DNA of 55,892 bases. It comes from Sergeia podlipaevii (lineage: Eukaryota > Euglenozoa > Kinetoplastea > Trypanosomatida > Trypanosomatidae). Location: NCBI GenBank assembly GCA_030849805.1, contig JASANZ010002153.1:1-55892 (forward strand), read 5' to 3'. The position numbers were made by a program, and so were the translations under genes. Below the pieces are notes generated by a model, which was not told the DNA's origin, made no database searches, and was given only the letters and a program-made list of their open reading frames with translations. Below, piece by piece: positions 47,240 to 55,892 of the stretch; within the stretch, counting starts at the first letter, position 1; each line of letters begins with the position of its first letter.

Positions 47240-48088
47240 ATGGCCGCTCGATATTCTCTAGAACTTGAAAAGGTTGAATGTGCCCACTATTATCATTGTG
47301 CGATATATGACGTTCCCTATGATCTCCCTCTGCCTCAAGTAGCGCAGCATGTTGCTCCTCAGTCGGAATCCCCGCTAGTCAAAGAGCTTGCCAATCTGGG
47401 CTGCCGTATTGTGCCACATCAGCTGCACATGTACAAGGAGTCCCTCAAGTATAAGTTTGGCTACGCTTCGTACTTTGTTCATTTTGCGCCGAATGCACCG
47501 GTAGACAGCGATAGGGTCCACCCATTGGTAGTGCGCTGGATCAGTGAGGAATTGGTGCCCCAGTTGTTGCTTGTCAACTGCCGCGTGAAGCTGGCGCAAC
47601 CCCCTGAATGCCATTCCTCAGAGCCTTTCCTTGCCGCCATGAATAAGCTGTGCAAGATACTCGACCCTCGTGACGACGCGGATACGCGCAAATTGGAAAC
47701 TTTTGTGCTTTCCAAAACCACTTTCAGCACCGATGACAAGAATGCGAGCTTTAACTTGATCAAAAAACGAGAAGAACCGGGATCCCGTACGGAGCAGGAG
47801 AAGTTGGCAGAGGAAGAGCAAAGAGAAAAGGATGTTTGTAGTGGTGCTACTACACCTCGAGATATGTTCATGACCAATCTATGGAAATCAGTTGGGACAT
47901 TCCGTCCTCTTTCTTTGGCTCCGCTGGAGCTCTGCTGGCTCAAGGCACAGCTGCCTGATTTCCCACCCCTGCTCATCACCAACAAGGATCTCTCCACTAC
48001 TCGCTGTGATGAGGATGCGTTGATGAAGTACTTTACCGACGCGCTCTCTCCAATGATTATTGCTGAAAAGGCATATAGCGATTGCTAA
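47240..48088 (+). CDS. Conserved-looking protein of unknown function (282 aa)
   Basis: Not recognised. A soluble protein with no signal peptide or membrane span. The N-terminal half (1-120) is compact and rich in aromatics and Cys/His (AHYYHCAIYDVPYDLPL, then KYKFGYASYFVHFAP), suggesting a folded alpha/beta domain. Residues ~175-205 are a charged helical linker (KKREEPGSRTEQEKLAEEEQ). The C-terminal block (~208-282) has a second ordered region (NLWKSVGTFRPLSLAPLELCWLKAQLPDFPPLL). The frame begins with the first ATG after the predicted acceptor, and coding-type sequence fills the whole ORF, so the gene is considered real. Confidence 0.78.
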   Translation: MAARYSLELEKVECAHYYHCAIYDVPYDLPLPQVAQHVAPQSESPLVKELANLGCRIVPHQLHMYKESLKYKFGYASYFVHFAPNAPVDSDRVHPLVVRWISEELVPQLLLVNCRVKLAQPPECHSSEPFLAAMNKLCKILDPRDDADTRKLETFVLSKTTFSTDDKNASFNLIKKREEPGSRTEQEKLAEEEQREKDVCSGATTPRDMFMTNLWKSVGTFRPLSLAPLELCWLKAQLPDFPPLLITNKDLSTTRCDEDALMKYFTDALSPMIIAEKAYSDC

Positions 48089-48260
48089 AAAAAAATTGCC
48101 TTTTTTTCTTTGTAAATTAGTGTAGAGAATGAATGAAACATTTTGATAGGGATACTCACCCGCACAGAAATAACTTTATTTTTTTTCTCTACCCTTTATA
48201 TATCAAGAATGCGCGGACTCTATGCTTGTGCATTTCTGCTTCAAAATGACTAATCGTGAG

Positions 48261-48295
48261 TGTGTGTGTATTTGTGTGTGCGTGTGTGTGTGTGT
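48261..48295. repeat. Interrupted GT dinucleotide microsatellite
   Basis: GT units with TATTT and GC interruptions over 35 bases. Confidence 0.88.
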
Positions 48296-48569
48296 CTAGT
48301 GCTAGGCAACCTTGAGCCTCCATTTAACGAAAAAGTGTCTTCTTACATTAACCGCTGATGAGGATATATATATAAATTTGTTAATTAACTGTATATATAT
48401 ATACAAAAACCTTTTGAATGAATAGATAAACATGCATGATACATCATGTGGTTTCTATGTTTCCGTAATCATTTGTATTTGCTCGCCTGCATCTGTGAAT
48501 GTGCAGAGTCTGTAGTTCAATTGGGAGTATTACTGTGATTATTATCCATGACTACTTTTCCATTTTGCT

Positions 48570-48600
48570 CCCCCCCCCTCTCTTTCTTCCCTTGTCTCAG
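48570..48600 (+). promoter_or_regulatory. Predicted spliced-leader acceptor, multi-span gene
   Basis: A C/T tract (ccccccctctctttcttccc) is followed by ttgtctcag, AG 48599-48600. AG 48672-48673 is an alternative nearer the ATG. Confidence 0.5.
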
Positions 48601-48756
48601 TAAATCTTAAAAAAAAAACGTGATACGCATATTGTTGTAGAGCCGCAATATACGCGATTTTTTTTTTCTCTAGAGACTTTACATTTTTTAACCCGACATA
48701 TACGACAACTCTCGCATCCATATACAGATTTTACGCAAATTGAAGCGCATTCATCA

Positions 48757-49959
48757 ATGAATAGCAGTAGCATACTCCCTCCTCCTCCTCCAGGGCTACT
48801 GCCTGTCAATTTCAACAGTACAGTCCTCACCGATGCTGGGCCGCCGCCATCCTCTGTATTCCTCGCGGCATGGTGCATGGTGTCTGTGAGTGCCTTCGCT
48901 ATCTTCGCAGTGTTGCGACCAGCCGCACTCAATACAGAGCGCTCCGCTGCTGCCGCGCGCCACTCTCTTTGTGATGGCAATGCCTCGTCTTTGCTTCTTC
49001 TTGGTGACAGCCGTCAACGCAGCTGGATCATACGACAGCTCTTCTGTTGCTCATGGGTGTGGGTCGTGCTTGATGCAGTACACCGAGTGTGCTGTCTCCT
49101 CATAGTTCCTAACACAATGCTGTGGCGACGCCGTCTGCTCCCGCTTGATGACGACCCGCTGGCAAGCGGGCTAGCAGAATGGCTTAGTGCAGCACGGCTG
49201 TTTATTAATTGCGAAGGTCAGCAAACTATAGTGACGGCGATGCGCAGCGCCGTGACGTTCAAGAGAGTACTCTTAAGTGATGGCATAGACAGCGCAAATT
49301 CACAATGCAAACGCCAATGGGCACTTCCTGTGAGCAGCGTGTTACCATCCGAGACGGTTCGGAGGAACCCAGCGCTTTTCCTGTTTCCAAGTTCAGCGGA
49401 AAAGGAAGAGGCAATTTACTTGTTTTACGAAGCCGGCGTTATCGCACTTCTTGTCACCATGTGTGTTGTAGTAGGAATACTAGGACCACTCATGCTGTGC
49501 GCTGGGCACCTAACCCACGATGGCGACGCCGCGTTCATGAATAGTGAAGAAGCCGAAGAAACTGCTGAGGCGGGTGGCGAGGAAGAATCACAAGGAGGCT
49601 CTCAGAAAGACGATACCCGCCGCACTGTTCCCTACTACGATAGCTCTGATGCAGACGACGCGTGGCTAGATAGTCCAGAGGCACTTGCTGAGGAAGAGCG
49701 CTGGCGGGAGTACGAGCAGGAACAAAAAGTTCAGGCTAAAACCCACCGTTGTGGCATGCAGGGAGCAGGAGGCCGTGCACGTCAGCGAGGAGAGTCGAGT
49801 ATGACGTGCACACTGCGTGAATGCTGGCCCTCTTTACTAGCAGCTATTTATGGGTGTATGTATGCCTTTGTGGGAGGTATGCCGCTGTTGATGCACATCA
49901 TCTTCCCCATTCTCACAGGGTTGAGTATTGTTGTGGCCATGTTTGGTGCCACCACGTAG
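48757..49959 (+). CDS. Multi-span membrane protein with acidic cytosolic loop, unknown
   Basis: A 400-aa protein not recognised. Proline-rich N-terminus (PPPPPGLLP), then hydrophobic segments at about 34-54, 94-116, 226-248 and a long C-terminal pair at about 354-398. Between spans, ~252-335 is a strongly acidic, Ser/Glu-rich loop (EEAEETAEAGGEEESQGG) followed by a charged EERWREYEQEQKVQ helix. The segment ~165-215 is soluble. The layout of four or five spans with one acidic loop occurs in many unrelated families, so no role is proposed. The ATG at 48757 is the first start after the acceptor candidates. Confidence 0.75.
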   Translation: MNSSSILPPPPPGLLPVNFNSTVLTDAGPPPSSVFLAAWCMVSVSAFAIFAVLRPAALNTERSAAAARHSLCDGNASSLLLLGDSRQRSWIIRQLFCCSWVWVVLDAVHRVCCLLIVPNTMLWRRRLLPLDDDPLASGLAEWLSAARLFINCEGQQTIVTAMRSAVTFKRVLLSDGIDSANSQCKRQWALPVSSVLPSETVRRNPALFLFPSSAEKEEAIYLFYEAGVIALLVTMCVVVGILGPLMLCAGHLTHDGDAAFMNSEEAEETAEAGGEEESQGGSQKDDTRRTVPYYDSSDADDAWLDSPEALAEEERWREYEQEQKVQAKTHRCGMQGAGGRARQRGESSMTCTLRECWPSLLAAIYGCMYAFVGGMPLLMHIIFPILTGLSIVVAMFGATT

Positions 49960-50512
49960 TACATGTATGTGTGGCTTACGACATTTCGTTATGGTTCGTG
50001 CCTCCTCCCTCCTCCCTCCCCGTCGGGGTACAGTGGAAAGTTGAGCATCTACAATTATAAATCTTTGCTGCACGGCAATATGCATCCAACACAAAACAAA
50101 AACATTATATCAAATTTAACATTCCGACAAATACGTTTTTCACAGTATGCGTCCATTTCTAAAGAAAATTGGGTAAATTTTTTAGGTGACGTTTCTCTGT
50201 ATTTTTCACCGTTCTCTTCTTTTTTATTTTATTATAGTTTTGGCGTCGCTGCTTAACTGTAGTTAGTTTGCTTTTGACATATATTCACCTTTTACTGTGG
50301 GCGAGTGTGAGTGCCTTTGACTCCACTTGCAACCCCTTTTCAATCTAGATCCTTTGAAGTTATCTGGGGAAGGATATCCAGCACAGCTGATATTTATTGC
50401 TTTGAGATTATTATTATTATTATTTTACTTTTTGCTTACTTGCCTTGTCGCAACAAAGCAAAAGCTCTATTTTCTTTTTTTTTTCTACAGTTTACTTATT
50501 TTATTAGTTAGC
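49960..50512. other. Intergenic spacer, multi-span gene to ankyrin/chromo gene
   Basis: No gene. Contains a C/T-rich block near 50005-50020 and an ATT run near 50410-50425. The ankyrin frame is open upstream of its ATG but encodes a hydrophobic run that lies before the acceptor at 50489-50490. Confidence 0.65.
50471..50490 (+). promoter_or_regulatory. Predicted spliced-leader acceptor, ankyrin/chromo gene
   Basis: A T tract ending in ctacag, AG at 50489-50490, is followed after 22 bases by the ATG at 50513. This removes 62 upstream hydrophobic codons that would otherwise look like a membrane anchor. Confidence 0.7.
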
Positions 50513-52864
50513 ATGAGCACGTTACCGTCAAGTATATGCACTCCTAATGACAATGAAGTGCGTCATGCACTTCAGCTTCTTGTCATGGACGGTGATGGCG
50601 CTTTTATTCGTTGGATAGACATATGCGATAACGTTGGCGTCGTTGACTCTGGGGGTAACACAGTACTGCACTGGGCAGCAGCAGTAGGGAATCTACGCGC
50701 AGTAGAACATCTTGTAGATATTGGCTTAGACATTGAAGCATGCAACGCATACGGCTCCACACCCGTTCTTTGTGCCGCATCCACGTGCCGCAACCCAGGC
50801 GCTGTCCTGTCTTTTCTTATTCGCCAAGGCGCCAACACGCGCGCTATAAACCACAATGGTGACACCATGCAAACACTCCTTGCGAAGCGTCAGCTGGCAC
50901 CACTGCTGGACTTGTGTGACCAGCTGCAAACGATGCTAGAGGAGTGCCCAAGGCTCTTCACAGCGAGCGGAAATGATGGTCAGACTCTGCTGTTCACTCC
51001 TAACAAGGCGCTCGGGACGGCAGAAGTGCTTGCAAAGGGACACAACACCGTCCGTTTCAAGCTGAATGGCAGCCAGCATGGACATGACACTCCTTCTGGG
51101 AGAACAGGATCTCCTCAGCAGCCATTTCTGGGCAATGGAGGACGGTTGGAAGCGTCAGTTGATGCGCTCGATATGACGAATAGTGCGGAATCTGCGACAG
51201 CACTGGAGCGCAGTCGGCCGTCCCTTTCCGATGCGGCCGATGAGACGAACGCGGAAGTGGCGCATTGCTGTGATGCCGCGTGGTGGCTTGCGGAGCGTGA
51301 GCGAAGGCTCGTCATAGCGGAGGAGGATGCGCATCGCCTGACCATCCTCAATGAATTTCTTGAGCAACGATGCACGTTTGCCATAGTGGTTTGCTCAACC
51401 ATGACAGCGATGGGCCGCGGGAACGAGGTAGAGGCAGTTGCAGCGGTCGTGGCGGACGACTCTATTGCCAAGGTTATTGGGGAAAAGTTCGGGGCAGATG
51501 GCGCACGATACCTGCTCGTTCAGTGGTGGGATGCATCAGGTCAATGCCCAGCTGTTGGGGAAGAAGAGTGGGTACCACTGCGCGAAGTGCAGCACATTCG
51601 TGCTGTGCTGGAGTATCTTTCTCGTTACGAGCGCACGTACTCGTCGATAGCGGATTCGCCCTCAGATGGTATCCTGTTGGGTAGCAATGGGTCTCGCCCT
51701 GGTGCTCTTGATACTCGTGAGCGCGAGGATCTTGAGCACCAGCTGGGTCTGATTCGGCGGCGGCGACTTTCCTCGACAAGCCCCATCTTCCCCTCTCTTA
51801 CTGCGTCATCCTCGCGCGGATGTTTGTCCCCTGAAAAGCATTACCGCGGTTTTTCTCAAGATGAGTTTCACGATACCTCCTCGCCGCGATCGTCCTCTTC
51901 ACGCGGCCCGATGTCATCACGGGAGGTCACATTTCTCCATGAGGACGGATGGGCCGATGCAGTGTGTCTTCCTATTAATGGCGAAGCATTTGAGAGTGTG
52001 GACGATGAAGAGCTTGATGATGACATAAACGGTGGGGTGACGGAGAACGAGACTGGAAGCCTCGATGTATCCTCCCACTCCGATGGGGGTGACAGCACCA
52101 GAAACTTTCTTCAGAGACAAGAATCACAAGATCCAATTCCACCTGCGCTTGTCGCGTATAAGCAGCAGCAGCAACAAGAACAACAACGTGAGCAGCACGA
52201 CGACCACACAGCGCCATCGGAACCAGTTTTTATTGCTGCTTCACAGCACACCAACTGGGCCCATCGTAGCACAGATTGGCAGTCTTGCACCAGTTCCGAA
52301 GGTACCGCCCACACGCTTCCACCACATCAATGCACGACGCACAGTGACATCTCTCACACCGCCGTGTTACAACACTGTGAATTAGTGAGCACTGCAGGGA
52401 ATCATGATAGCGGCATCTCGTCTTTAAAGCATTATGGGGAGGATGTAGTTGAGGGAAGTAGCAGAGAGAGAGAAGAATCACAAGATCACTCCCCAAACAC
52501 GATGTGTACTCAGTCGACGCGTGCACCGATGCCGACGTTTAAGCACTTCCTTCGAGACGAAAGCGCAGAAGACGGTGGTGGTCGGAAAGCGAGTGGCAAT
52601 ATTGACAATTTATATGAAGATGTCGAACAGGCTCGCCTCTGTATGCGTCAGGCAGGCGCTGGTAGTGTCAAACCGTCAAATACACCTCAGCTACAGCAGC
52701 ATCATCAGCGGAATGCGGCTGCTCTAAAAAGCAATGGTGGCAATAGTAAAAAACACCTAACGGACTCGCAGCGCATTGAATATGAGGAGTTTCTTCACAG
52801 AACAGCAATGCGAATATTGGGCCAACGCAGGAGTGTCAATTCCCAAGCAACTGCGTACGTATAG
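50513..52864 (+). CDS. Ankyrin-repeat protein with a chromodomain-like segment
   Basis: A 783-aa protein. Ankyrin repeats at ~46-135: GGNTVLHWAAAVGNLRAVEHLVDIGLDI, then YGSTPVLCAAS...AVLSFLIRQGANTRA, then HNGDTMQTLLA. Charged, partly helical sequence follows to ~310. Residues ~315-377 read as a chromodomain-like fold: SIAKVIGEKF...ARYLLVQWWD...EEEWVPLREV then RAVLEYLSRYE, i.e. strand, YLVxW-like strand, W-P turn and C-terminal helix. Of the HP1 aromatic cage only the central Trp is kept. The remainder (380-783) is disordered, acidic in ~500-540, Gln/His-rich, ending in a short conserved-looking helix (RIEYEEFLHRTAMRILGQ). Ankyrin plus chromo combinations occur in cpSRP43 and MPP8, but with different layouts. 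Chromatin binding is inference; a tudor-like barrel is an alternative. Confidence 0.75.
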   Translation: MSTLPSSICTPNDNEVRHALQLLVMDGDGAFIRWIDICDNVGVVDSGGNTVLHWAAAVGNLRAVEHLVDIGLDIEACNAYGSTPVLCAASTCRNPGAVLSFLIRQGANTRAINHNGDTMQTLLAKRQLAPLLDLCDQLQTMLEECPRLFTASGNDGQTLLFTPNKALGTAEVLAKGHNTVRFKLNGSQHGHDTPSGRTGSPQQPFLGNGGRLEASVDALDMTNSAESATALERSRPSLSDAADETNAEVAHCCDAAWWLAERERRLVIAEEDAHRLTILNEFLEQRCTFAIVVCSTMTAMGRGNEVEAVAAVVADDSIAKVIGEKFGADGARYLLVQWWDASGQCPAVGEEEWVPLREVQHIRAVLEYLSRYERTYSSIADSPSDGILLGSNGSRPGALDTREREDLEHQLGLIRRRRLSSTSPIFPSLTASSSRGCLSPEKHYRGFSQDEFHDTSSPRSSSSRGPMSSREVTFLHEDGWADAVCLPINGEAFESVDDEELDDDINGGVTENETGSLDVSSHSDGGDSTRNFLQRQESQDPIPPALVAYKQQQQQEQQREQHDDHTAPSEPVFIAASQHTNWAHRSTDWQSCTSSEGTAHTLPPHQCTTHSDISHTAVLQHCELVSTAGNHDSGISSLKHYGEDVVEGSSREREESQDHSPNTMCTQSTRAPMPTFKHFLRDESAEDGGGRKASGNIDNLYEDVEQARLCMRQAGAGSVKPSNTPQLQQHHQRNAAALKSNGGNSKKHLTDSQRIEYEEFLHRTAMRILGQRRSVNSQATAYV

Positions 52865-53713
52865 CGAGCGGGAGAAAGAGGGAAAGCGGTAGTGTCGTTG
52901 AAATAGATCATTAGACTTAAGGACAAGAAATCTTTTGAACCTGCTATTGTGTAGTGGCAGGCATTTGCTAAATATTTTTCAAATGTTTGGGTTTTTTGGG
53001 GGGGAGGGGGGTTCCTTTCTTTTAATTGTTGCTAAAATCAAATACTTGTCTATAGTGTACATTACTGAGCACTCCTTTCAGAAAATTTTCTGTCGATGGA
53101 ATGACTTGGGTATTCTTTTGATTTTTTTCTTACTTTGTATTTTTATTGCTTTAAATTGGCTCCTCTTAGTTCCTTGTTACTTATATATTTATTTATTTAT
53201 ATATTGCTTTTTTTTGGCACGGCACGTCCTTTTTGCAAGGGAGAATCCCCACTCTGTGAGGACTGTGGAGCCCAACTTGGGTTTGCTTTTCTTGCTGTAC
53301 AATTATGTACGTCTATCTCAAATGTACCATACTTTTTCAGTCTCCTCCTGAAGTTTTACATCAGTAGTATCACCTTTGCTGCAATATACTACTTTTGACA
53401 ACTATCTTCTATTTCTTACAAAAAAAAAAAAGTTATCTTGCGGTTTGTTTGTCTGTCCTATTAGAAAAGGATACACTATGATTTCCTATTGCACTCCCCC
53501 TCTTGATTGCGTCATTTTTTTTCTTTGATCATTCTCTTTGATTCCTGTGTTTTCTTCACATGTTTTCTGTTCCACTGCATTCAAAATGTAAAATGGCGAA
53601 GGCACACGAGCGGCTTCAAAAAAAGCGTCCTAGGTTCATTTCACAGACACGTAGCAGAGATCCATATACTTCTAACTTCTTTTTTTTTCTTTCTTTACAA
53701 TAATTACATTTCA
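52865..53713. other. Intergenic spacer before the last gene
   Basis: No accepted gene. A G-rich stretch lies near 52998-53011 and T-runs near 53210 and 53671-53696. A short Cys-rich reading (CxxxxxxCxxCG) near 53221-53280 lies in a hydrophobic low-complexity frame. No AG separates the last pyrimidine tract from the ATG at 53714. Confidence 0.6.
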
Positions 53714-55558
53714 ATGGATCCTGCAAAGACGAGAGTCCTGAAGCTCATCGCGGATCTTCAGGACTATCGGACAAAGGTGTTGCAGAAAATAGAATCAAAG
53801 GAGGAAGAGGTGCGAGTGCTTCTGGTAGATAAACTACGCCGTGTCGCTGAAGATGAGCGTGAGCGGTGCATCGCACTTGCTAGAGAGCATCTTGGAACAT
53901 GCCCGCATAGTCGCCCCAGTACCACTGAAGAGCCGAGCAACTGCAATCCGACGCTGCGTTTACGTCCAACACAACTGGACACCCGTCCCATCACGATAAA
54001 AACGCTTCATATCAAGAAGGCTCATTATTGTCAAGATGAAGTCAACACGGCTGCGACCCAGCCACAAGCCACGATCCCTATCGCTACTGGCAATGCAGAC
54101 AGTGATAGTTGCACTTGCGTGTTGCACGATGCTATGGATCCCTTGTCTCTCGGTGCAGCCGACAGTATGACGCTGGTGTTAACAGGTGAGCAGCGGCGCT
54201 TTGGTCAGTGCAATGTGGGCTCCATCGCGGAGGCTCTGAGTAGCGCCAGTCGTAAAGACGTTGTCGTCACCTCGCTTGCTCCCAAACGAGCAGATAATGA
54301 CTGCTCTGTGGAAGTGTCAGCGATATTGCCTGCAAGACGCAGTACAGATCTTTCCATGGACGACGCGCTTGCTATAGTACCCGCAGGCTTTATTGGCGAC
54401 GCATCGCATTCTTTGTTCTATAATGTGGATTGCATTCCACCGCCGCAACGGCAACAAACCAAAGAGATAATTGAGAAAAAGCGAGTGCGCTTCTCAAGTC
54501 AGAGCCCTCAAGTGGCCGTCTTCTCAGTGGAACGCTTTAGTGACGCTAGTGCTGAGACTCTTTCCACAAATTCAACTCATGAAAGTGCAGATGAGAACAA
54601 GGAAATAGAGCGTGTGAAGGCGCCGCTCATCTCTCCGCGTGCCAGTGTCCAGGCTTACCTGGCCTCTATCAAGAACATGCGAGAGTCCCTTCAGGCGAGT
54701 TCCTCCTCTGCCCACTCTTCATCCTCGCAGACCACAACAACCAACGACCGCACCTCTCAAGGTAGATTGACAGTAGCCGGTCCTTTGCACGCATCTCCCA
54801 TGCAACGCCGCAGCACCTCACTGCTCAGCCTCAGTCATTCCTCACGAACATCGGGAGTAGAGGTAAGCGCTGAGGGTGAGGAAGCGCCAGCTGCGACGCC
54901 GGAGCTCGCCAAAAGCGGCCACAAACGTCCCAGAGAGGAGGGCTCATGTAAAGGGAATGCAAGTGATGACGACAACCTAACTGCAAACGACGACGACGAC
55001 GACGAAGAAGAAGAAGAAGAAGCCGCCTCACCGGTGTTACACCACACTCCCTCTACTGTGGAAAATAAGAGTACCTCAAGCAGCGCGCTTGGCGTCATCT
55101 TGCCCTCCTCTCCCATCTTTCTGAAGCGCACTCATAGGCGCACATCAATGGTACAGAACACGACTGCAAGCACTCGAACCTCGCAGGGATACCCCGTATC
55201 AGTGCTTGTGGATCTACAGGATACTCTGCTATCTCCTCAGAATGATTTACATGTCAAAACCGCCAGTATCAACACCGCTCGTCCTTCTTACTTTCTAGGG
55301 TCCCAGATACCAACAGAGGAGCCTTACATACACTTAAAAAAGGCTATCAACAAAACGTCAGTTCAGAGCAGTGGAACCAAAAGAACAAAGCCGTATCGTT
55401 CTTGCGTCAAGAAATCGCTGAAGCCGAAAGCACTGGAACCCACCAAGAAGACACTTGCTCGCTGTGCCTCTATTCATTGCAAGCCCTTTTGCACCGAGGC
55501 AGTCGGCTATGGCTCAAGTATTGTGCTTGCCTGCGGCCCCACCGTTTTCTTTGAGTAA
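53714..55558 (+). CDS. Low-complexity protein with N-terminal coiled coil and RVxF-like motif, unknown
   Basis: A 614-aa protein not recognised. Residues 1-55 form a charged coiled coil (KLIADLQDYRTKVLQKIESKEEEVRVLL). Most of the rest is disordered and Ser/Thr-rich. Near 252-262, EIIEKKRVRFSSQSP contains KRVRF at 256-260, matching the protein phosphatase 1 docking consensus with a basic lead-in and adjacent phosphorylatable Ser. A bipartite-type basic patch (GHKRPREE, ~402-410) precedes an acidic run (~427-438). The C-terminal ~110 residues are more ordered and Lys-rich, ending in a hydrophobic Cys-containing segment (GYGSSIVLACGPTVFFE). A nuclear scaffold recruiting PP1 is one possibility, unproven. 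The ATG at 53714 is chosen because upstream codons are low-complexity. Confidence 0.75.
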   Translation: MDPAKTRVLKLIADLQDYRTKVLQKIESKEEEVRVLLVDKLRRVAEDERERCIALAREHLGTCPHSRPSTTEEPSNCNPTLRLRPTQLDTRPITIKTLHIKKAHYCQDEVNTAATQPQATIPIATGNADSDSCTCVLHDAMDPLSLGAADSMTLVLTGEQRRFGQCNVGSIAEALSSASRKDVVVTSLAPKRADNDCSVEVSAILPARRSTDLSMDDALAIVPAGFIGDASHSLFYNVDCIPPPQRQQTKEIIEKKRVRFSSQSPQVAVFSVERFSDASAETLSTNSTHESADENKEIERVKAPLISPRASVQAYLASIKNMRESLQASSSSAHSSSSQTTTTNDRTSQGRLTVAGPLHASPMQRRSTSLLSLSHSSRTSGVEVSAEGEEAPAATPELAKSGHKRPREEGSCKGNASDDDNLTANDDDDDEEEEEEAASPVLHHTPSTVENKSTSSSALGVILPSSPIFLKRTHRRTSMVQNTTASTRTSQGYPVSVLVDLQDTLLSPQNDLHVKTASINTARPSYFLGSQIPTEEPYIHLKKAINKTSVQSSGTKRTKPYRSCVKKSLKPKALEPTKKTLARCASIHCKPFCTEAVGYGSSIVLACGPTVFFE

Positions 55559-55892
55559 GTTCTTGATTTTTCTTTATATTACTTTCAACTTATACAGATC
55601 TCATTCTTCTGTTGAAAACATGTATATATATATATATATATTACGATTTTTAACTCCTTTACATACCAATTTTATGGATGCATTAACAGAACAATTTTTG
55701 CCATCTTTAGCGGGAACGACCTTCATTATAATATTTATGACATTACAGTAGTGAACTTTGTAGGTATCATTTAAGCATGTCAGGACGCCCGACCTTTAAC
55801 ATTTCGATTTGCTACCCCTCCCTTACACACAAACACCCCGTCTCTACCACCACCATCTTATATGTGCATTTTCTTCTAATTTTCTATATTTT
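55559..55892. other. 3' flank of the last gene
   Basis: No gene. A TA array at 55623-55640 and T/C-rich sequence continue to the window edge. The next gene would lie outside. Confidence 0.6.
55623..55640. repeat. TA dinucleotide microsatellite
   Basis: Nine TA units in the 3' flank of the last gene. Confidence 0.9.

Larger units (their letters stand above)
48089..48756. other. Intergenic spacer, 282-aa gene to multi-span gene
   Basis: No gene. Contains a GT array at 48261-48295, TA runs near 48364 and 48394 and a C8 run near 48571. A tRNA A-box-like stretch near 48508-48535 does not fold as a tRNA. Acceptor candidates are AG 48599-48600 and 48672-48673. Confidence 0.65.

Noticed and set aside
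48505..48550. tRNA-like A-box (tgtagttcaattggg)
   Set aside because: The D-stem can pair weakly, but no anticodon stem, T-loop or acceptor closure follows.
50327..50512. Hydrophobic N-terminal extension of the ankyrin/chromo protein
   Set aside because: It lies upstream of a clear acceptor (AG 50489-50490); its Phe/Leu runs come from the pyrimidine tract. The ATG at 50513 is the likely start.
52935..53351. Forward open frame of 138 codons before the last gene
   Set aside because: No ATG start with acceptor; Phe/Leu/Tyr runs from T-rich DNA.
1..55892. Strand-switch region, transposon, rRNA or CRISPR array
   Set aside because: All supported genes share one strand; no reverse-transcriptase, integrase or transposase coding sequence, no rRNA blocks and no regular spaced repeats were seen.

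Overview
The window looks like nuclear DNA of a trypanosomatid (Kinetoplastea). All twenty supportable genes lie on the + strand, head to tail, with no cis-introns. They are separated by 0.3-1.4 kb AT-rich spacers full of pyrimidine tracts, each followed by an AG close to the next start codon. That is the layout of a polycistronic unit processed by spliced-leader trans-splicing. All three standard stop codons terminate genes, so there is no sign of stop-codon reassignment. The genus cannot be fixed from sequence alone. No rRNA, convincing tRNA, CRISPR, transposon, strand switch or telomeric array was seen.

Layout: 850-5253 jouberin/AHI1-like WD40 protein; 5928-7544 chaperonin CCT epsilon; 8725-9963 Siw14/PFA-DSP-type phosphatase fold with a degenerate active site; 10879-13407 STE/MAP2K-like protein kinase; 13844-14485 Maf-type nucleotide pyrophosphatase; 14998-16845 coiled-coil protein with a C-terminal membrane anchor; 17329-17931 retromer VPS29; 18654-20459 axonemal outer-arm dynein intermediate chain (DNAI2/IC2); 21446-21703 spliceosomal SmG; 22604-23182 small Trp/Tyr-rich membrane protein; 24629-29377 UFD4/TRIP12/UPL3-type HECT ligase with a ZZ finger; 30316-33486 exportin-1/CRM1; 34442-35488 and 36185-37222 tandem SLC25A32-like mitochondrial carriers; 37983-43190 a large repeat protein; 44156-46378 mitochondrial PPR-like protein; 47240-48088 unknown; 48757-49959 multi-span membrane protein; 50513-52864 ankyrin plus chromodomain-like protein; 53714-55558 low-complexity protein with an RVxF-like motif. 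The right end is the 3' flank of the last gene.

The genes do not form one pathway, which is normal for a trypanosomatid transcription unit. Loose themes are the flagellum (AHI1-like protein, dynein IC2, CCT as tubulin/actin chaperonin), nuclear RNA and export (SmG, CRM1), mitochondrial supply (two carriers, PPR protein, perhaps the 192-aa protein) and trafficking (VPS29, coiled-coil anchor protein).

The most unusual items are: the 1735-aa protein carrying about ten degenerate copies of a proline-capped helical motif not recognised from any named family; an ankyrin plus chromodomain-like combination; a phosphatase-fold protein that keeps the catalytic Cys but has lost the P-loop Arg; an ARM-ZZ-HECT ligase; and a jouberin homologue with a long disordered N-terminus.
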